Assembly: GCA_965226435.1 (NCBI GenBank)
Contig: CBDDCY010000009.1
Location: 186,001 to 250,000 of the forward strand
Direction: 5' to 3'
DNA from: UBA6623 sp965226435
Lineage (GTDB): Bacteria; Acidobacteriota; Terriglobia; Bryobacterales; UBA6623
DNA length: 64,000 nucleotides
Both the position numbers and the translations under genes were made by a program. Of this stretch, positions 26,597 to 35,520 are shown piece after piece; within the stretch, counting starts at the first letter, position 1, and each line of letters begins with the position of its first letter. The notes under the pieces are model-generated. The model saw nothing but the letters and a program-made list of their open reading frames with translations. It was not told where the DNA came from and did not search any database.

Positions 26597-26889
26597 TCCC
26601 CAGCATGCCCACTCCCCGATCCTGCAGGCTCATCTTGTGTGAGAAACAAACTCCTCGTTCAGGCTCATCTTGCATGAGACAAGACTACGACTCGCGCGGC
26701 GACGGCCGAAGATGCTACACTTCAGAAAATCCTCTTGCCCGTTGAGCAGTTGATTGCCTTTTGGCTCCCCGGACGGATCATAGTCGGGAGGGTGCGATGA
26801 TGCGGTTGGAACGGCCGGGCACATCACGGAATCTGCACGAAAGAGTGAAGGGAGTTCGGACGTAAGTTATAGGTCCGGGAGATTGAACG

Positions 26890-28137
26890 ATGCTTAAGAA
26901 GATCACGCACGCCGTATCGGCAGCCTCGCTGATGTTTCTCGTGACGGCGGCCGCAACGCCGGCGCCGCAGGAGAAGACGGAGAAGGCGGAGAAGGCGGAG
27001 AAGAGGCCGAAAGACCAACAGGAATATGAACTGATCAACAAAGCCTTCGGCACGCCGCCCTCGGCCGCCTTGCTGCAAGTGCTCGATCAGTGGAAAGCGA
27101 AGTACGCGGAGACGGCGTATGACATCGAACGGATCCGTCTGTATATGGCCAGCCACCAGGCCGCGAATCAGGGCGACAAAGCGGTCGCCACCGCGAAGGA
27201 ACTGCTGGCGAAGGTCCCGGGCGACTTTAGCGCCAATTTCACGATTGCTTCGCTGACACCGTTCCTCGGAAAGACCGACGCGGGCACGTTCGGCGACGGC
27301 GTCAAGGCATCGAAAGACCTGCTGAGCAGCGGAATCGCCAAGCAATTCGCCGCCGCCAACAAACCGGCGCAGGTTACGCAGGCGCAATGGGACGACGCCA
27401 GGAAGCAAGCGCAGGTTTCCTCGCACCAGACTCTCGGTTGGGTGGCGATGCAGCGTAAGGACAACAAAGGCGCGGAAGCGGCGCTCAAAACGACTTTGGG
27501 GCTCGACGGAACCCGGGGGCAAGTTGCCTACTGGCTCGGCCAGGTTTTGTTGGCCCAAGCGAACGCCGCCAAGAACACACCGGCGATGTTCGCGTTCGCC
27601 CGAGCCGCCGCCTATGACGGCCCCGGCGCGCTGCCGCCGGAGGGCCGCAAACAAGTGGGCGATTACATCAAACAGCTCTACGTTAAGTTTGCCGGCAGTG
27701 AGGAAGGCCTCGACGAGCTATTCGCCGCGGCCAAGAAGAGCGCCTTGCCGCCCCCGGGCTTCTCTGAGATCAAGGACGCCGCGACCCGCAGCGCCGAGGC
27801 CGAAGTGGCTTTCAGTAAGAATTTTCCGCTACGCTATCAATTCGTCAAGCTGAAAGAGAATCTACAGAGCGCGGCCGGCGACGCGACCTGGGGCAACCTA
27901 AGAGGCAAGATCACCCCTAAGTTTCGGCTTTTTGTTGTCGGCGCTACACCGGCGCGGGCTCCGAATAAGCTGACGCTGACGAGCACCAAAGGCGGCGCCG
28001 CCGAGGTGACCCTTACTCTCGAAAACCGCATGCGGGCGGCCCCCGGCAAGGGCACGGCCGTTGCCTTCGAAGGCGTCGCGACGACGTTGACCAAAGAGCC
28101 CTTCATGCTGGTGCTTAAGGACGGCAAAATCAACTAA
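26890..28137 (+). CDS. Secreted TPR-like protein with EK-repeat linker
   Basis: The 415-residue protein has a signal peptide (residues 1-25), then a charged linker encoded by a 9-bp tandem repeat (EKTEKAEKAEK), then helical TPR-like repeats (for example NQGDKAVATAKELLAKVPGD, MQRKDNKGAEAALKTTLGLD and ANAAKNTPAMFAFARAAAYD). The C-terminal ~90 residues look like a beta domain (FRLFVVGATP, KLTLTSTKG). No catalytic motif is seen. GGGAG lies 8-12 bases before the ATG. A clean terminator follows, so it is monocistronic. Function unknown; TPRs suggest a scaffold in the periplasm. Confidence 0.8.
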   Translation: MLKKITHAVSAASLMFLVTAAATPAPQEKTEKAEKAEKRPKDQQEYELINKAFGTPPSAALLQVLDQWKAKYAETAYDIERIRLYMASHQAANQGDKAVATAKELLAKVPGDFSANFTIASLTPFLGKTDAGTFGDGVKASKDLLSSGIAKQFAAANKPAQVTQAQWDDARKQAQVSSHQTLGWVAMQRKDNKGAEAALKTTLGLDGTRGQVAYWLGQVLLAQANAAKNTPAMFAFARAAAYDGPGALPPEGRKQVGDYIKQLYVKFAGSEEGLDELFAAAKKSALPPPGFSEIKDAATRSAEAEVAFSKNFPLRYQFVKLKENLQSAAGDATWGNLRGKITPKFRLFVVGATPARAPNKLTLTSTKGGAAEVTLTLENRMRAAPGKGTAVAFEGVATTLTKEPFMLVLKDGKIN

Positions 28138-28159
28138 GCAAGTCGTCGGATCTAGATCA

Positions 28160-28193
28160 AAGCGGGACCGGTTTCGCCGGGCCCGCTTTTTTT
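28160..28193 (+). terminator. Rho-independent terminator
   Basis: AAGCGGG and CCCGCTT arms flank a GC loop, followed by seven T's. It lies 23 bases after the TPR-like stop codon. Confidence 0.9.
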
Positions 28194-28410
28194 GTGTGGT
28201 GGAAGCCGGCGATGTTGGCCAGGGTTAGGCGACGCAAATAGGGTGAATCGGCGCCCCGGGGTCGCGTGCTTCCAGGGCTGAATCGTCCGCACTCCTGGGG
28301 GATAGTGGTGCCGGCACGGGCTAGGGCCCGTCTCGATGACGCCGGTACTTCCGTCCTATTGATAGTTTCCGGACTTTCCGTACTACTGAGGATGAGACGG
28401 AGGTATACGA

Positions 28411-28608
28411 ATGACAGCTATCGAATGTCTTGTATTGGAATCCGTTCGGCGACTCAATCATGCCACGAAGCTGCAGATTAGCGGTTGCCTGAATGAAATG
28501 ACTGGAAAGCCGGTGTCTCAGGAGAACGTCTTGCAGGCCATCGGCGCGTTGGAGAACAGAGGACTGGTCTCGTCCTCGGACAAAGACCTCGTAACGCTTC
28601 TAGCCTGA
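28411..28608 (+). CDS. Small winged-helix-like protein
   Basis: A 65-residue protein with a helical pattern like a winged helix: CLVLESVRRLNHATKLQISG, CLNEMTGKPVSQENVLQA, then IGALENRGLVSSS, where the ALENRGLV step matches the end of a recognition helix. It is short of a full wing, so it may be a minimal or truncated regulator. GGAGG at 28399-28403, seven bases before the ATG, strongly supports translation. Its neighbours (TPR protein, hemB) do not suggest a target. Confidence 0.65.
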   Translation: MTAIECLVLESVRRLNHATKLQISGCLNEMTGKPVSQENVLQAIGALENRGLVSSSDKDLVTLLA

Positions 28609-28710
28609 CCCGCAATCCCCCCCGCGTCCGACGGCTTACCGAACGGCTCGGCTGGGCTGACCAAGCTGTAGCCGCCCCTGTCCTCCCTGCCCCCCCACCG
28701 ACGCGCAACC

Positions 28711-28716
28711 TACAAT
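28711..28716 (+). promoter_or_regulatory. -10 box (TACAAT) seven bases before hemB
   Basis: TACAAT ends seven bases before the hemB ATG, so transcription would begin at or next to the start codon. No Shine-Dalgarno site is present in the gap, which fits a leaderless mRNA. Confidence 0.45.
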
Positions 28717-28723
28717 AGGACTG

Positions 28724-29692
28724 ATGCCGTTTCCCGCAAATCGGCCCAGGCGTTTGCGTGCGAGCGCGGTGATGCGCCGCGCCGTCCGCGAAACCCGCCT
28801 GACACCCGATGATTTCGTTTATCCGCTTTTCGCCTGTCCCGGTGAAGGCGTCAAGAAGGAAATCGGGGCCATGCCGGGCAATTATCAGATGTCCGTCGAT
28901 GAGATCGTCGCGGAATGCCGTGAGGTGCAGTCGCTCGGGATCCCCGGCGTCATTCTTTTCGGACTGCCGGAATCAAAAGACAGCGACGCCTCGGGGGCGT
29001 ATGACGACGGCGGGATCGTGCAACGGGCGACTCGAGCCATCAAAGCCGAGGTGCAAGATCTGCTCGTGATCGCCGATTGCTGTTTGTGTGAGTACACCAG
29101 CCACGGGCACTGCGGGCGCATCGTCGACAATGACGTCGACAACGACTCGACCTTGGAGCTGCTGACGAAAACCGCTCTCTCCCAAGCCCGTGCCGGAGCC
29201 GACATCATCGCTCCTTCCGACATGATGGACGGCCGCGTCGGCGCGATCCGCGAAACCCTAGATGAAAACGGGTTGAGCAAAATCCCGATCATGTCTTACG
29301 CCGCCAAGTACGCTTCGGGTTTTTACGGGCCTTTTCGCGAAGCCGCCGAGTCGGCGCCGCAATTCGGCGACCGCAACAGTTATCAAATGGACCCGGCCAA
29401 CCAACGCGAGGCGATGCGCGAAATCGAGCTCGATATCGAAGAGGGCGCGGACATGATTATGGTCAAGCCGGCCATGCCTTACCTCGACGTCATCTACCGA
29501 GCCAAACAGGAATTCGACCTGCCCGTGGCGGCCTATCAGGTCAGCGGAGAGTTTTCGATGATTGTCGCGGCGGGCCGCAACGATTGGATCGACCAGCAAC
29601 GCGTAATGATGGAGTCGTTGACGGCGATCAAGCGCGCCGGGGCGGACTTGATCTTGACCTACTTCGCCAAAGATGCCTCACGCCTTTTCTAA
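28724..29692 (+). CDS. hemB: Delta-aminolevulinic acid dehydratase (porphobilinogen synthase)
   Basis: The 322-residue protein is a clear HemB: zinc-site cysteines in IADCCLCEYTSHGHCG (C120, C122, C130), the two Schiff-base lysines in SYAAKYASGFYGPF (K195) and MIMVKPAMPYLD (K248), and the C-terminal GADLILTYFAKDA. It condenses two 5-aminolevulinate molecules to porphobilinogen in haem and corrinoid synthesis. The cysteine-rich site marks the zinc-dependent class. Its 3' end overlaps dacB by 20 bases. Confidence 0.98.
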   Translation: MPFPANRPRRLRASAVMRRAVRETRLTPDDFVYPLFACPGEGVKKEIGAMPGNYQMSVDEIVAECREVQSLGIPGVILFGLPESKDSDASGAYDDGGIVQRATRAIKAEVQDLLVIADCCLCEYTSHGHCGRIVDNDVDNDSTLELLTKTALSQARAGADIIAPSDMMDGRVGAIRETLDENGLSKIPIMSYAAKYASGFYGPFREAAESAPQFGDRNSYQMDPANQREAMREIELDIEEGADMIMVKPAMPYLDVIYRAKQEFDLPVAAYQVSGEFSMIVAAGRNDWIDQQRVMMESLTAIKRAGADLILTYFAKDASRLF

Positions 29693-31274
29693 GTCCGGTT
29701 CGCCGAGCCGCTTTGTTCGGATCTTGACCTTCGTTTTCGCGTCGGTATTGGCGCAGGCATTCGGCGCTCTCTCTGGCCACGCCGCTTCTCTTGCCGATCG
29801 CATCGCCGAGATCACCGACACGTCAGCCGCCGAGCGCGCGTTTTGGGGAATTCAGGTCGTCGACCTCGACGACGGCCGAACCATTTACGAGCAGCACCAG
29901 GACAAGCTGTTTCTTCCGGCTTCGAACGGCAAGCTTTTTTCGACCGCCCTGGCGCTTTCTCGATTGGGTCCGGATTACTTTCACACCACGACGGTCGTCT
30001 CTAAGGCCGAGGTGGACTCCGACGGAACGTTAGCCGGCGATTTAGTGTTGCTTGGCGGCGGCGACCCGAACTTTTCCTCGCGGCTGATCCCCTACAACCC
30101 CAAGAAAGAATTCGCCTCCGACCGCTTAGCGCCGCTGCGCGAACTGGCGCGTCAAGTCACGGCCGCGGGAATCAAGAAAATCGCCGGCGGCGTCATCGGC
30201 GACGACAGCCGTTATGTGTGGCAACGCCACTCGCCGGGCTGGTCGATCGACGACGGAATGTGGGGCTACGGCGCCCCAATCAGCGCGCTGTCGTTCAATG
30301 ACAACACCATCACGATGCAGGTATTGCCCGGCCGCGCGGTTCGCGAAAACGCGCGTGTCGCCTTTCGGCCCGACATCGGCTATTTCGGGCTCGACAACCG
30401 GCTGCGAACCGCCGCCACACGGATGGTTCCGCGCGGCTTACATCTCGACCGCGCGCCGGGGGCCCGCGAGTTGGCGCTCTGGGGCGATATCTCGATTCAT
30501 TCGCGAGGCCGAAAGATGACCGTCGCGGTCGACAACCCGGCTCTGTTTGCCGCCCGCGCCTTCCACCATGTGCTCGGCGAAATGGGTGTTGAAATCGCCG
30601 GCGAAGCCGAGGCTCGTCACGCCTTGGGCCATCAGTTCCCCAGTCTCAAGCAAGTCGCCGACCCGAAGACCGAAACCTACCCCACCGAGCTGGCGAGCGT
30701 TCGCTCGGCGTCGTTGGCCGAGACCGTTAAGATCGTCAACAAGGTCAGTCAAAACCTGCACGCGGAAATGTTGCTTCGCGAAGTCGCCCGGCGCCGGCGC
30801 GGCGTCGGCAGTTTCCAGGCCGGCCTCGAAGACCTCGAGGATTTTCTCGAAGAGGACGTGGGGTTGCGCGAGCAAGAGTTCGTCTTCGCTGACGCCTCCG
30901 GGCTTTCCAGGCGCAATCTCGTCAGCCCCGCGGCAACCGTAAAGCTACTGACCCATATGTGGAAATCGGAGAACCGCGAAACCTTCGTCGCGAGCCTCCC
31001 CATCGCGGGGGAGGACGGCACGCTCGATTGGCGTTTTTCGCGTACTCCGGTGCGGGGGAGGATCCGCGCCAAGACCGGCACGCTGTCGCATGTCACCGCG
31101 ATCTCCGGTTACATCGCGACAGCCGACGACCGCAACTTGGCTTTTTCGATCATAGTCAACAACTACGGCGTGCAGGCGTCGTACATCCGCAATCTCGTCG
31201 ACAAGATTTGCGTCGCCCTCACCGAGCCTTCGGCACAGGCGGATACAGAGCCGAAGGCCGCGTCGCTTCCGTGA
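29673..31274 (+). CDS. dacB: D-alanyl-D-alanine carboxypeptidase/endopeptidase PBP4 type
   Basis: The 533-residue protein has a signal peptide (about 15-37) and the three penicillin-binding motifs of class C PBPs: SxxK in PASNGK (S84, K87), SxN in VSQNLHAEML and KTG in RAKTGTLSHVTA. The large insertion between SxxK and SxN is typical of the DacB/PBP4 family. It trims or cleaves peptidoglycan cross-links in the periplasm. It overlaps hemB by 20 bases, so it is co-transcribed. The ATG at 29673 falls inside hemB; a later start would lose part of the signal peptide. Confidence 0.95.
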   Translation: MPHAFSKSGSPSRFVRILTFVFASVLAQAFGALSGHAASLADRIAEITDTSAAERAFWGIQVVDLDDGRTIYEQHQDKLFLPASNGKLFSTALALSRLGPDYFHTTTVVSKAEVDSDGTLAGDLVLLGGGDPNFSSRLIPYNPKKEFASDRLAPLRELARQVTAAGIKKIAGGVIGDDSRYVWQRHSPGWSIDDGMWGYGAPISALSFNDNTITMQVLPGRAVRENARVAFRPDIGYFGLDNRLRTAATRMVPRGLHLDRAPGARELALWGDISIHSRGRKMTVAVDNPALFAARAFHHVLGEMGVEIAGEAEARHALGHQFPSLKQVADPKTETYPTELASVRSASLAETVKIVNKVSQNLHAEMLLREVARRRRGVGSFQAGLEDLEDFLEEDVGLREQEFVFADASGLSRRNLVSPAATVKLLTHMWKSENRETFVASLPIAGEDGTLDWRFSRTPVRGRIRAKTGTLSHVTAISGYIATADDRNLAFSIIVNNYGVQASYIRNLVDKICVALTEPSAQADTEPKAASLP

Positions 31275-31366
31275 GAATTCCCGCGCGCCACCCCTCGCCG
31301 CCGCCCCTTCCCATTGCTTCGTCGTAGCGTAAGCATAGGCTAAACAAGCCTTTGGGTAGAGTCGAT

Positions 31367-31681
31367 ATGTCTCAACGTGCCGAAGAACTAGCGATGCCGC
31401 CCACATCGACCGTGAACGACTTTGCGGCTCGCGGCCTAGGGAACATTCCGGAAGTTCGGCGCATCTACACCGCACGGCAAGACTGCGCATTCTTCGTACG
31501 GGTCTTGGTGAGCGACGATAGAGACAAGGGCGTGCGCAGACGCATTTATGCCAAAGAGCTGGAGATGATCAACGAATTCAAGTTGTTTGATTTCGATTTT
31601 GACATCCTCACAACGGAACTTACCGACCCCTCGTTTTGCCTGGCTTACGAAAAAAAGGCGTCCCGCGTTGAACTCACCTGA
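31367..31681 (+). CDS. Small unknown protein paired with a HEPN-type gene
   Basis: A 104-residue protein with no recognised domain. Its core, FFVRVLVSDDRDKGVRRRIY followed by AKELEMINEFKLFDFDFDIL, looks like a small alpha/beta domain of the kind often encoded just before HEPN genes, but it lacks the GSxxxD motif of the MNT nucleotidyltransferases. Its stop overlaps the likely TTG start of the HEPN frame by 14 bases, so the two form a pair. No strong Shine-Dalgarno site is seen. Confidence 0.65.
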   Translation: MSQRAEELAMPPTSTVNDFAARGLGNIPEVRRIYTARQDCAFFVRVLVSDDRDKGVRRRIYAKELEMINEFKLFDFDFDILTTELTDPSFCLAYEKKASRVELT

Positions 31682-32028
31682 CCACCTCGCCAAGGCTCGG
31701 CAAAACGAACAGTTCGCATGGGAGTTGGGCGTTTCCTCGGGAGCCCGGGTCGACTGGGCGGTTACGATCCTCTTTTATGCGGCGCTGCACTACGTCGCCG
31801 CTTATTTCACTGCTCGGGGAAAGACGCATCGTATGCACAAAACGAGAGATAGCGCGGTGGGTCGGGATCCAAATATTTCACGAATCTATCCGGGACTATC
31901 GAGAGCTTCAACATTTCAGCCGCCAAGCTCGATATGAACTGCCGACGGGTCGACTGACTGAGCGGGACGTCATGGATATGAAGACTTGCCTGAACAATGT
32001 GAAGACGGCGATCCCGTCCCTGCTCTGA
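31668..32028 (+). pseudogene. HEPN-domain protein gene interrupted by a +1 indel
   Basis: The first frame (TTG 31668) reads PDHLAKARQNEQFAWELG, VDWAVTILFYAALHYVAAYF and RMHKTRDS, then goes out of register. The continuation IRDYRELQHFSRQARYELP and VMDMKTCLNNVKTAIPSLL is in another frame ending at 32028. Removing one C from TATCCGGGAC near 31888 joins them as ISRIY-RDYRELQ, a normal HEPN-like end of about 120 residues. So this is either a recent loss or a homopolymer sequencing error. HEPN proteins are often RNases in toxin-antitoxin or defence systems; the RxxxxH motif is not clear here. Confidence 0.7.
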
Positions 32029-32092
32029 TCGAATCCGCCGACCGAGACGCCCCCCGAGTCCGAATCCAAAGCGGAAAGCCCCCCCGGAACTT

Positions 32093-33175
32093 TTACGCCG
32101 CGTTCAAATCCAGCTTCATCAGCTCGGCCTGGCAGTGGGTCGCCAGCCCGTCGACCAGCGGCGTTAGGCCTCCGGTCATAACCGACTCGAGCTGATGCAG
32201 CGTGAGGCCGGGAACGCGATGGTCGGTCACGCGGCCCTGCGGGAAGTTGTAGGTGCGAATCTTCTCGCTGCGGTCGCCGCTGCGCACCATGCCGCGGCGA
32301 CTCTCGGCCTGCTCGGCGTGTTGCGTTTCCATCTCGACTTCGTAGAGACGCGAGCGCAACACCTGCATCGCGCGAGCTCTGTTCTTGATCTGCGATTTCT
32401 CGTCCTGGCAGGTAACAACTAGGTTGGTCGGCAAGTGCGTGATACGAACCGCGGAATAGGTCGTGTTCACGGATTGCCCGCCCGGCCCCGAGGAGCAATA
32501 CGTATCGACGCGAATATCCTTCGCCTCGATCTCGATCTCGACATCGTCGACTTGCGGCATCACGGCAACCGTCACGGCCGAGGTGTGGATACGCCCCTGA
32601 GTTTCAGTCTTCGGCACGCGCTGCACGCGATGGACGCCGGCTTCGTATTTGAGTTTGCTGTAGACACGGCGACCCGAAATCAACGAGATGGATTCCTTGA
32701 ACCCGCCGACCTCGGAGGCGCTCGATGAAATCATCTCCACTTTCCAGCCCTGGTCCTCGGCGTAGCGGCTGTACATGCGGAAAAGCTCGGCCGCGAACAG
32801 CGTCGCCTCGTCGCCGCCGGTGCCCGCTCGAATCTCCAGCACCACGCCCTTTTCGTCGTTGGAGTCCTTGGGCAACATCAGCTCTTTGATCTCGGCTTCA
32901 AGACCGGCACATCGCTGTTCCAGGCCCGCGATTTCCTGCTTAGCCAACTCGGCGACCTCGGCGTCGGGGTCATCGAGCATCGAACGGGTCTCCTCGAGTT
33001 CCGATTGCGATTCCTTCCAGGAACGATACTTCTCGACCACATCGCCGATTTCCGCCGCCGCTTTAGCCGTCTTGGTATAGCGATTCTGGTCCGACATCAC
33101 GGCCGGATCGGCCATCTCATGGGAAAGCTCGTCGTAACGCGCTTCCAACTCATCCATTTTCTTTTGCCACTGCAT
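32093..33175 (-). CDS. prfA: Peptide chain release factor 1
   Basis: The 360-residue protein has the GGQ peptidyl-hydrolysis motif in SGPGGQSVNTTYS (232-234) and the RF1-specific PxT codon-reading tripeptide as PKT (188-190, within RVPKTETQGRIHTSA), which distinguishes it from RF2. It ends translation at UAA and UAG. Length is normal. The DUF1385 gene lies 50 bases upstream on the same strand, a common arrangement. Confidence 0.98.
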   Translation of the reverse strand: MQWQKKMDELEARYDELSHEMADPAVMSDQNRYTKTAKAAAEIGDVVEKYRSWKESQSELEETRSMLDDPDAEVAELAKQEIAGLEQRCAGLEAEIKELMLPKDSNDEKGVVLEIRAGTGGDEATLFAAELFRMYSRYAEDQGWKVEMISSSASEVGGFKESISLISGRRVYSKLKYEAGVHRVQRVPKTETQGRIHTSAVTVAVMPQVDDVEIEIEAKDIRVDTYCSSGPGGQSVNTTYSAVRITHLPTNLVVTCQDEKSQIKNRARAMQVLRSRLYEVEMETQHAEQAESRRGMVRSGDRSEKIRTYNFPQGRVTDHRVPGLTLHQLESVMTGGLTPLVDGLATHCQAELMKLDLNAA

Positions 33176-33225
33176 TGCCGATTCCTAGTAGGCCCTCTCT
33201 CACCCTTATTTCGAGTCAAGCCCGG

Positions 33226-34299
33226 TTAGGCGATAACGAGTTCGCCGTCCTGTTCGCGTTCGAGCGCCATCGCCGTTTCAAGCGACTGAATGGAAATAGC
33301 CACCTGATCGTCGTCGGGAGCCTTCGTCGTGATGCGCTGCAGCCACAACCCCGGAGCCACCATCCAAACCCACAACGTCCCCTGTCGCTTGGCGGCGAAA
33401 CGAATAATCTCGTAACTCACCCCCGCGATGACCGGGAGCATCACCACCCGAACCAACAATTTCAAGGCAAAGCTTTCGACCGGAATCAAGGCGTACACCA
33501 CGATGCTCATCAGCATCACCACCATCAGGAAGCTGGTGCCGCAACGCGGGTGAAAAGTAGCGAAGCTTTGTGAATTGTCGACCGTCAGCGGACGGCCCGA
33601 TTCATAGTTGAAGACAACCTTGTGCTCGGCCCCGTGATACTCAAAAACCCGTCTGATGTCCTTCATGCGCGAGACGATCGTGAGGAAGGTCAGAAAAATC
33701 GCCATCCGCACAAGGCCGTCCATCAACGTGAACCCGAAATTGCCGTCGAGCCACGCAGTGTAACTCTGCAACTGGGTCGTAACGACCAGCGGGACAAACT
33801 TATAGAGGAAAATGAAAAACAGCAGCGAGAACGCCACGTTCAGCCCCATCATCCAACCGGAAATCTCGGCCGACTTTTTCGCCTCTTTTGGCTCGGAGCC
33901 GGCGCCCGACGCTTCCTGAGACCCCTCAACGGTTTTCGCCGCGGCATCGCCGTCGGCCTTCGCGGTGGTCTCCTCGACCAGAGCCTGGTTTGCCGAGAAC
34001 CGCAACGTGCGAATCCCCAACCCCATGGCTTGTCCGAGGTTTGCCGGCCCACGCACCACCGGCCAATCGAAGACAGGGTGCTTCTCCGAGACCCGCTCGA
34101 GGGTGCCGGTTTGCTGAACGATTTCGCCGTCCGGCCGCCGCACCGTGACGCAATAGCTGTGCGGGGCGCGCATCATCACGCCCTCGATGACCGCCTGGCC
34201 GCCGATCAGCGGGTCGTCCCCGGCCTCGAGCACCGGCATCATTTGTAGGTGAGCCGCGAGGCGGAAAAATCGGCGGATTCTGTGTCGCAACGGTGTCAT
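33226..34299 (-). CDS. DUF1385 family membrane protein
   Basis: The 357-residue protein has the DUF1385 signature: IGGQAVIEGVMMRAPHSY near the N-terminus, PVVRGPANLGQAMGLGIRTL, several membrane segments (about 160-260) and EYHGAEHKVVFNYE with the FHPRCGTSFL segment. A DUF1385 gene next to prfA is a widespread gene order. An acidic/Ala-rich insert (about 115-145) is unusual. The biochemical role is unknown. The ATG at 34242 (MMPVLEAG) is an alternative start. Confidence 0.92.
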   Translation of the reverse strand: MTPLRHRIRRFFRLAAHLQMMPVLEAGDDPLIGGQAVIEGVMMRAPHSYCVTVRRPDGEIVQQTGTLERVSEKHPVFDWPVVRGPANLGQAMGLGIRTLRFSANQALVEETTAKADGDAAAKTVEGSQEASGAGSEPKEAKKSAEISGWMMGLNVAFSLLFFIFLYKFVPLVVTTQLQSYTAWLDGNFGFTLMDGLVRMAIFLTFLTIVSRMKDIRRVFEYHGAEHKVVFNYESGRPLTVDNSQSFATFHPRCGTSFLMVVMLMSIVVYALIPVESFALKLLVRVVMLPVIAGVSYEIIRFAAKRQGTLWVWMVAPGLWLQRITTKAPDDDQVAISIQSLETAMALEREQDGELVIA

Positions 34300-34327
34300 G
34301 GTATCGATCCTACGCTTGTTTCCATTT

Positions 34328-34333
34328 TACGAT
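34328..34333 (+). promoter_or_regulatory. -10-like box (TACGAT) 11 bases before the next gene
   Basis: TACGAT lies 11 bases before the ATG at 34345, in the 45-base gap between divergent genes. It would give a transcript with almost no leader. Confidence 0.3.
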
Positions 34334-34344
34334 AAACTGACACC

Positions 34345-34713
34345 ATGCTTAGAGGAATCAGTCGGTTGCTACGTCCTGTTGTGCTGTGGACATATCCCCG
34401 CGGCTCCTGGCAGTACGACATCTTGGCTGTGGCCATCCTGGTGTTCATCTTCCTGACGCCAAGGGAATTTTTCCGCGATCAGCCACGACCACCGAGCGTC
34501 CAGCAGATCGAGGCCCTTTCCGCGGACCCGGCCGTCGAAGTGTTTTGGGTGGAGCCGTTTGTGATCGACGAGACCCCCGCCGCCGAAGTCGACAAGAAGC
34601 TTCGCGCCCTGCTGCGCCAAAGGACCGGCCGGTCCCTGAGCATTGTCGATACACGGCCCTCGACCGACGAAGAGGGCGAGGTCCGGGCCTATCTGGTTTA
34701 CGCCCGGCCGTAA
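34345..34713 (+). CDS. Small single-pass membrane protein of unknown function
   Basis: A 122-residue protein with one membrane segment (DILAVAILVFIFLTP) near residue 30, then a soluble domain rich in acidic residues and ending in AYLVYARP. No known domain recognised. It is followed after 39 bases by the LolA-like gene and may be co-transcribed with it, which would suggest an envelope role. Confidence 0.65.
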   Translation: MLRGISRLLRPVVLWTYPRGSWQYDILAVAILVFIFLTPREFFRDQPRPPSVQQIEALSADPAVEVFWVEPFVIDETPAAEVDKKLRALLRQRTGRSLSIVDTRPSTDEEGEVRAYLVYARP

Positions 34714-34752
34714 TCGCACTCTCGGGCCGCGCCGCAAGTTCACGGAAACCCG

Positions 34753-35460
34753 ATGCCGATCCGCCCAGTCTCACCCAATGTGCGTCGGTTTCTCCTCTGC
34801 GCTCTGATCACCCTGCTCGTTCCTTCCCTGCCCGCTGTCGAGCTGGACGTCTTGCTGACCCGCATGGATAAGGCCTCGGAAGGTTTTCGCGCCATGCGGG
34901 CCGATGTCCGTTGGCTCAAGTACACCGACATTGTCCAGGACGAAAGCATTGAAGAAGGCGTCATCCGCGTGCTGCGGGCCCGGAACAAACAGTTCAACCT
35001 CTTGATCGAGTTTCAGAAGCCCTATCCTTACTTCGTTTCGGTACGCGGCACTAAGGTAGAAATTTACAGACCCAAGATCGCAACCGTCGAAGAGTATGAT
35101 TTATCGAAGTCACGGGAGATGCTGGAGCAAGCGTTGCTGCTCGGTTTCGGCACGGCCGGCCGAGTCTTGCGCGAGAACTACGAGCTCAAGATGCAGGGAG
35201 AGGAAAAGGCCGCGGGCACGGCGGCGGTCAAGATCGAGCTGGTTCCCAAATCCGAAAAGATGCGCGCCAACATGCCGCGGCTCGAAATGTGGATTTCCAC
35301 TTCGGACTGGCAACCGGTCCAAGAAAAAATCTACGGCGCCAACCCCGGAGACTACCGCCTCTACACCTACACAAACGTAGAAAGAAACCCGCCGATGAAG
35401 GAATCGGCCATGAAGCTGAAGATCCCCGGCAAAGTCAAACGTATCTTTCCCCAGCGTTAG
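34753..35460 (+). CDS. LolA-like outer-membrane lipoprotein-sorting family protein
   Basis: The 235-residue protein has a signal peptide (about 10-29) and a LolA/LppX-like half-barrel: MDKASEGFRAMRADVRWLKY, GVIRVLRARNKQFNLLIEF, VSVRGTKVEIYRPKIATVEEY, and a C-terminal LEMWISTSDWQPVQEKIYG. Such proteins carry lipids or lipoproteins across the periplasm. No LolB or LolCDE gene is nearby, so this may belong to the broader family rather than be true LolA. Confidence 0.78.
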   Translation: MPIRPVSPNVRRFLLCALITLLVPSLPAVELDVLLTRMDKASEGFRAMRADVRWLKYTDIVQDESIEEGVIRVLRARNKQFNLLIEFQKPYPYFVSVRGTKVEIYRPKIATVEEYDLSKSREMLEQALLLGFGTAGRVLRENYELKMQGEEKAAGTAAVKIELVPKSEKMRANMPRLEMWISTSDWQPVQEKIYGANPGDYRLYTYTNVERNPPMKESAMKLKIPGKVKRIFPQR

Positions 35461-35520
35461 AAACGTCTCCAAACCAAGCCGCGCAAGCCGAGCCGCGCAC
35501 GTCAGGTCTGGCTGAAACTT

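Larger units (their letters stand above)
25125..26681 (-). mobile_element. Insertion sequence with integrase-core transposase
   Basis: About 1.56 kb bounded by inverted repeats: TCTCATCGAAGGATGAGCC plus TGAA on the plus strand at 25125-25148, and TGTCTCATGCAAGATGAGCC plus TGAA on the minus strand at 26681-26658. A second copy of the motif lies inside the right end (26625-26644), giving a tandem pair of probable transposase-binding sites. A direct target duplication is not clear. The element sits 130 bases upstream of the symporter start and about 210 bases upstream of the TPR-like gene. Confidence 0.75.

Noticed and set aside
34753..35460. Naming the LolA-like gene lolA
   Set aside because: The fold matches but no Lol partners are nearby and the broader family has many non-Lol members.
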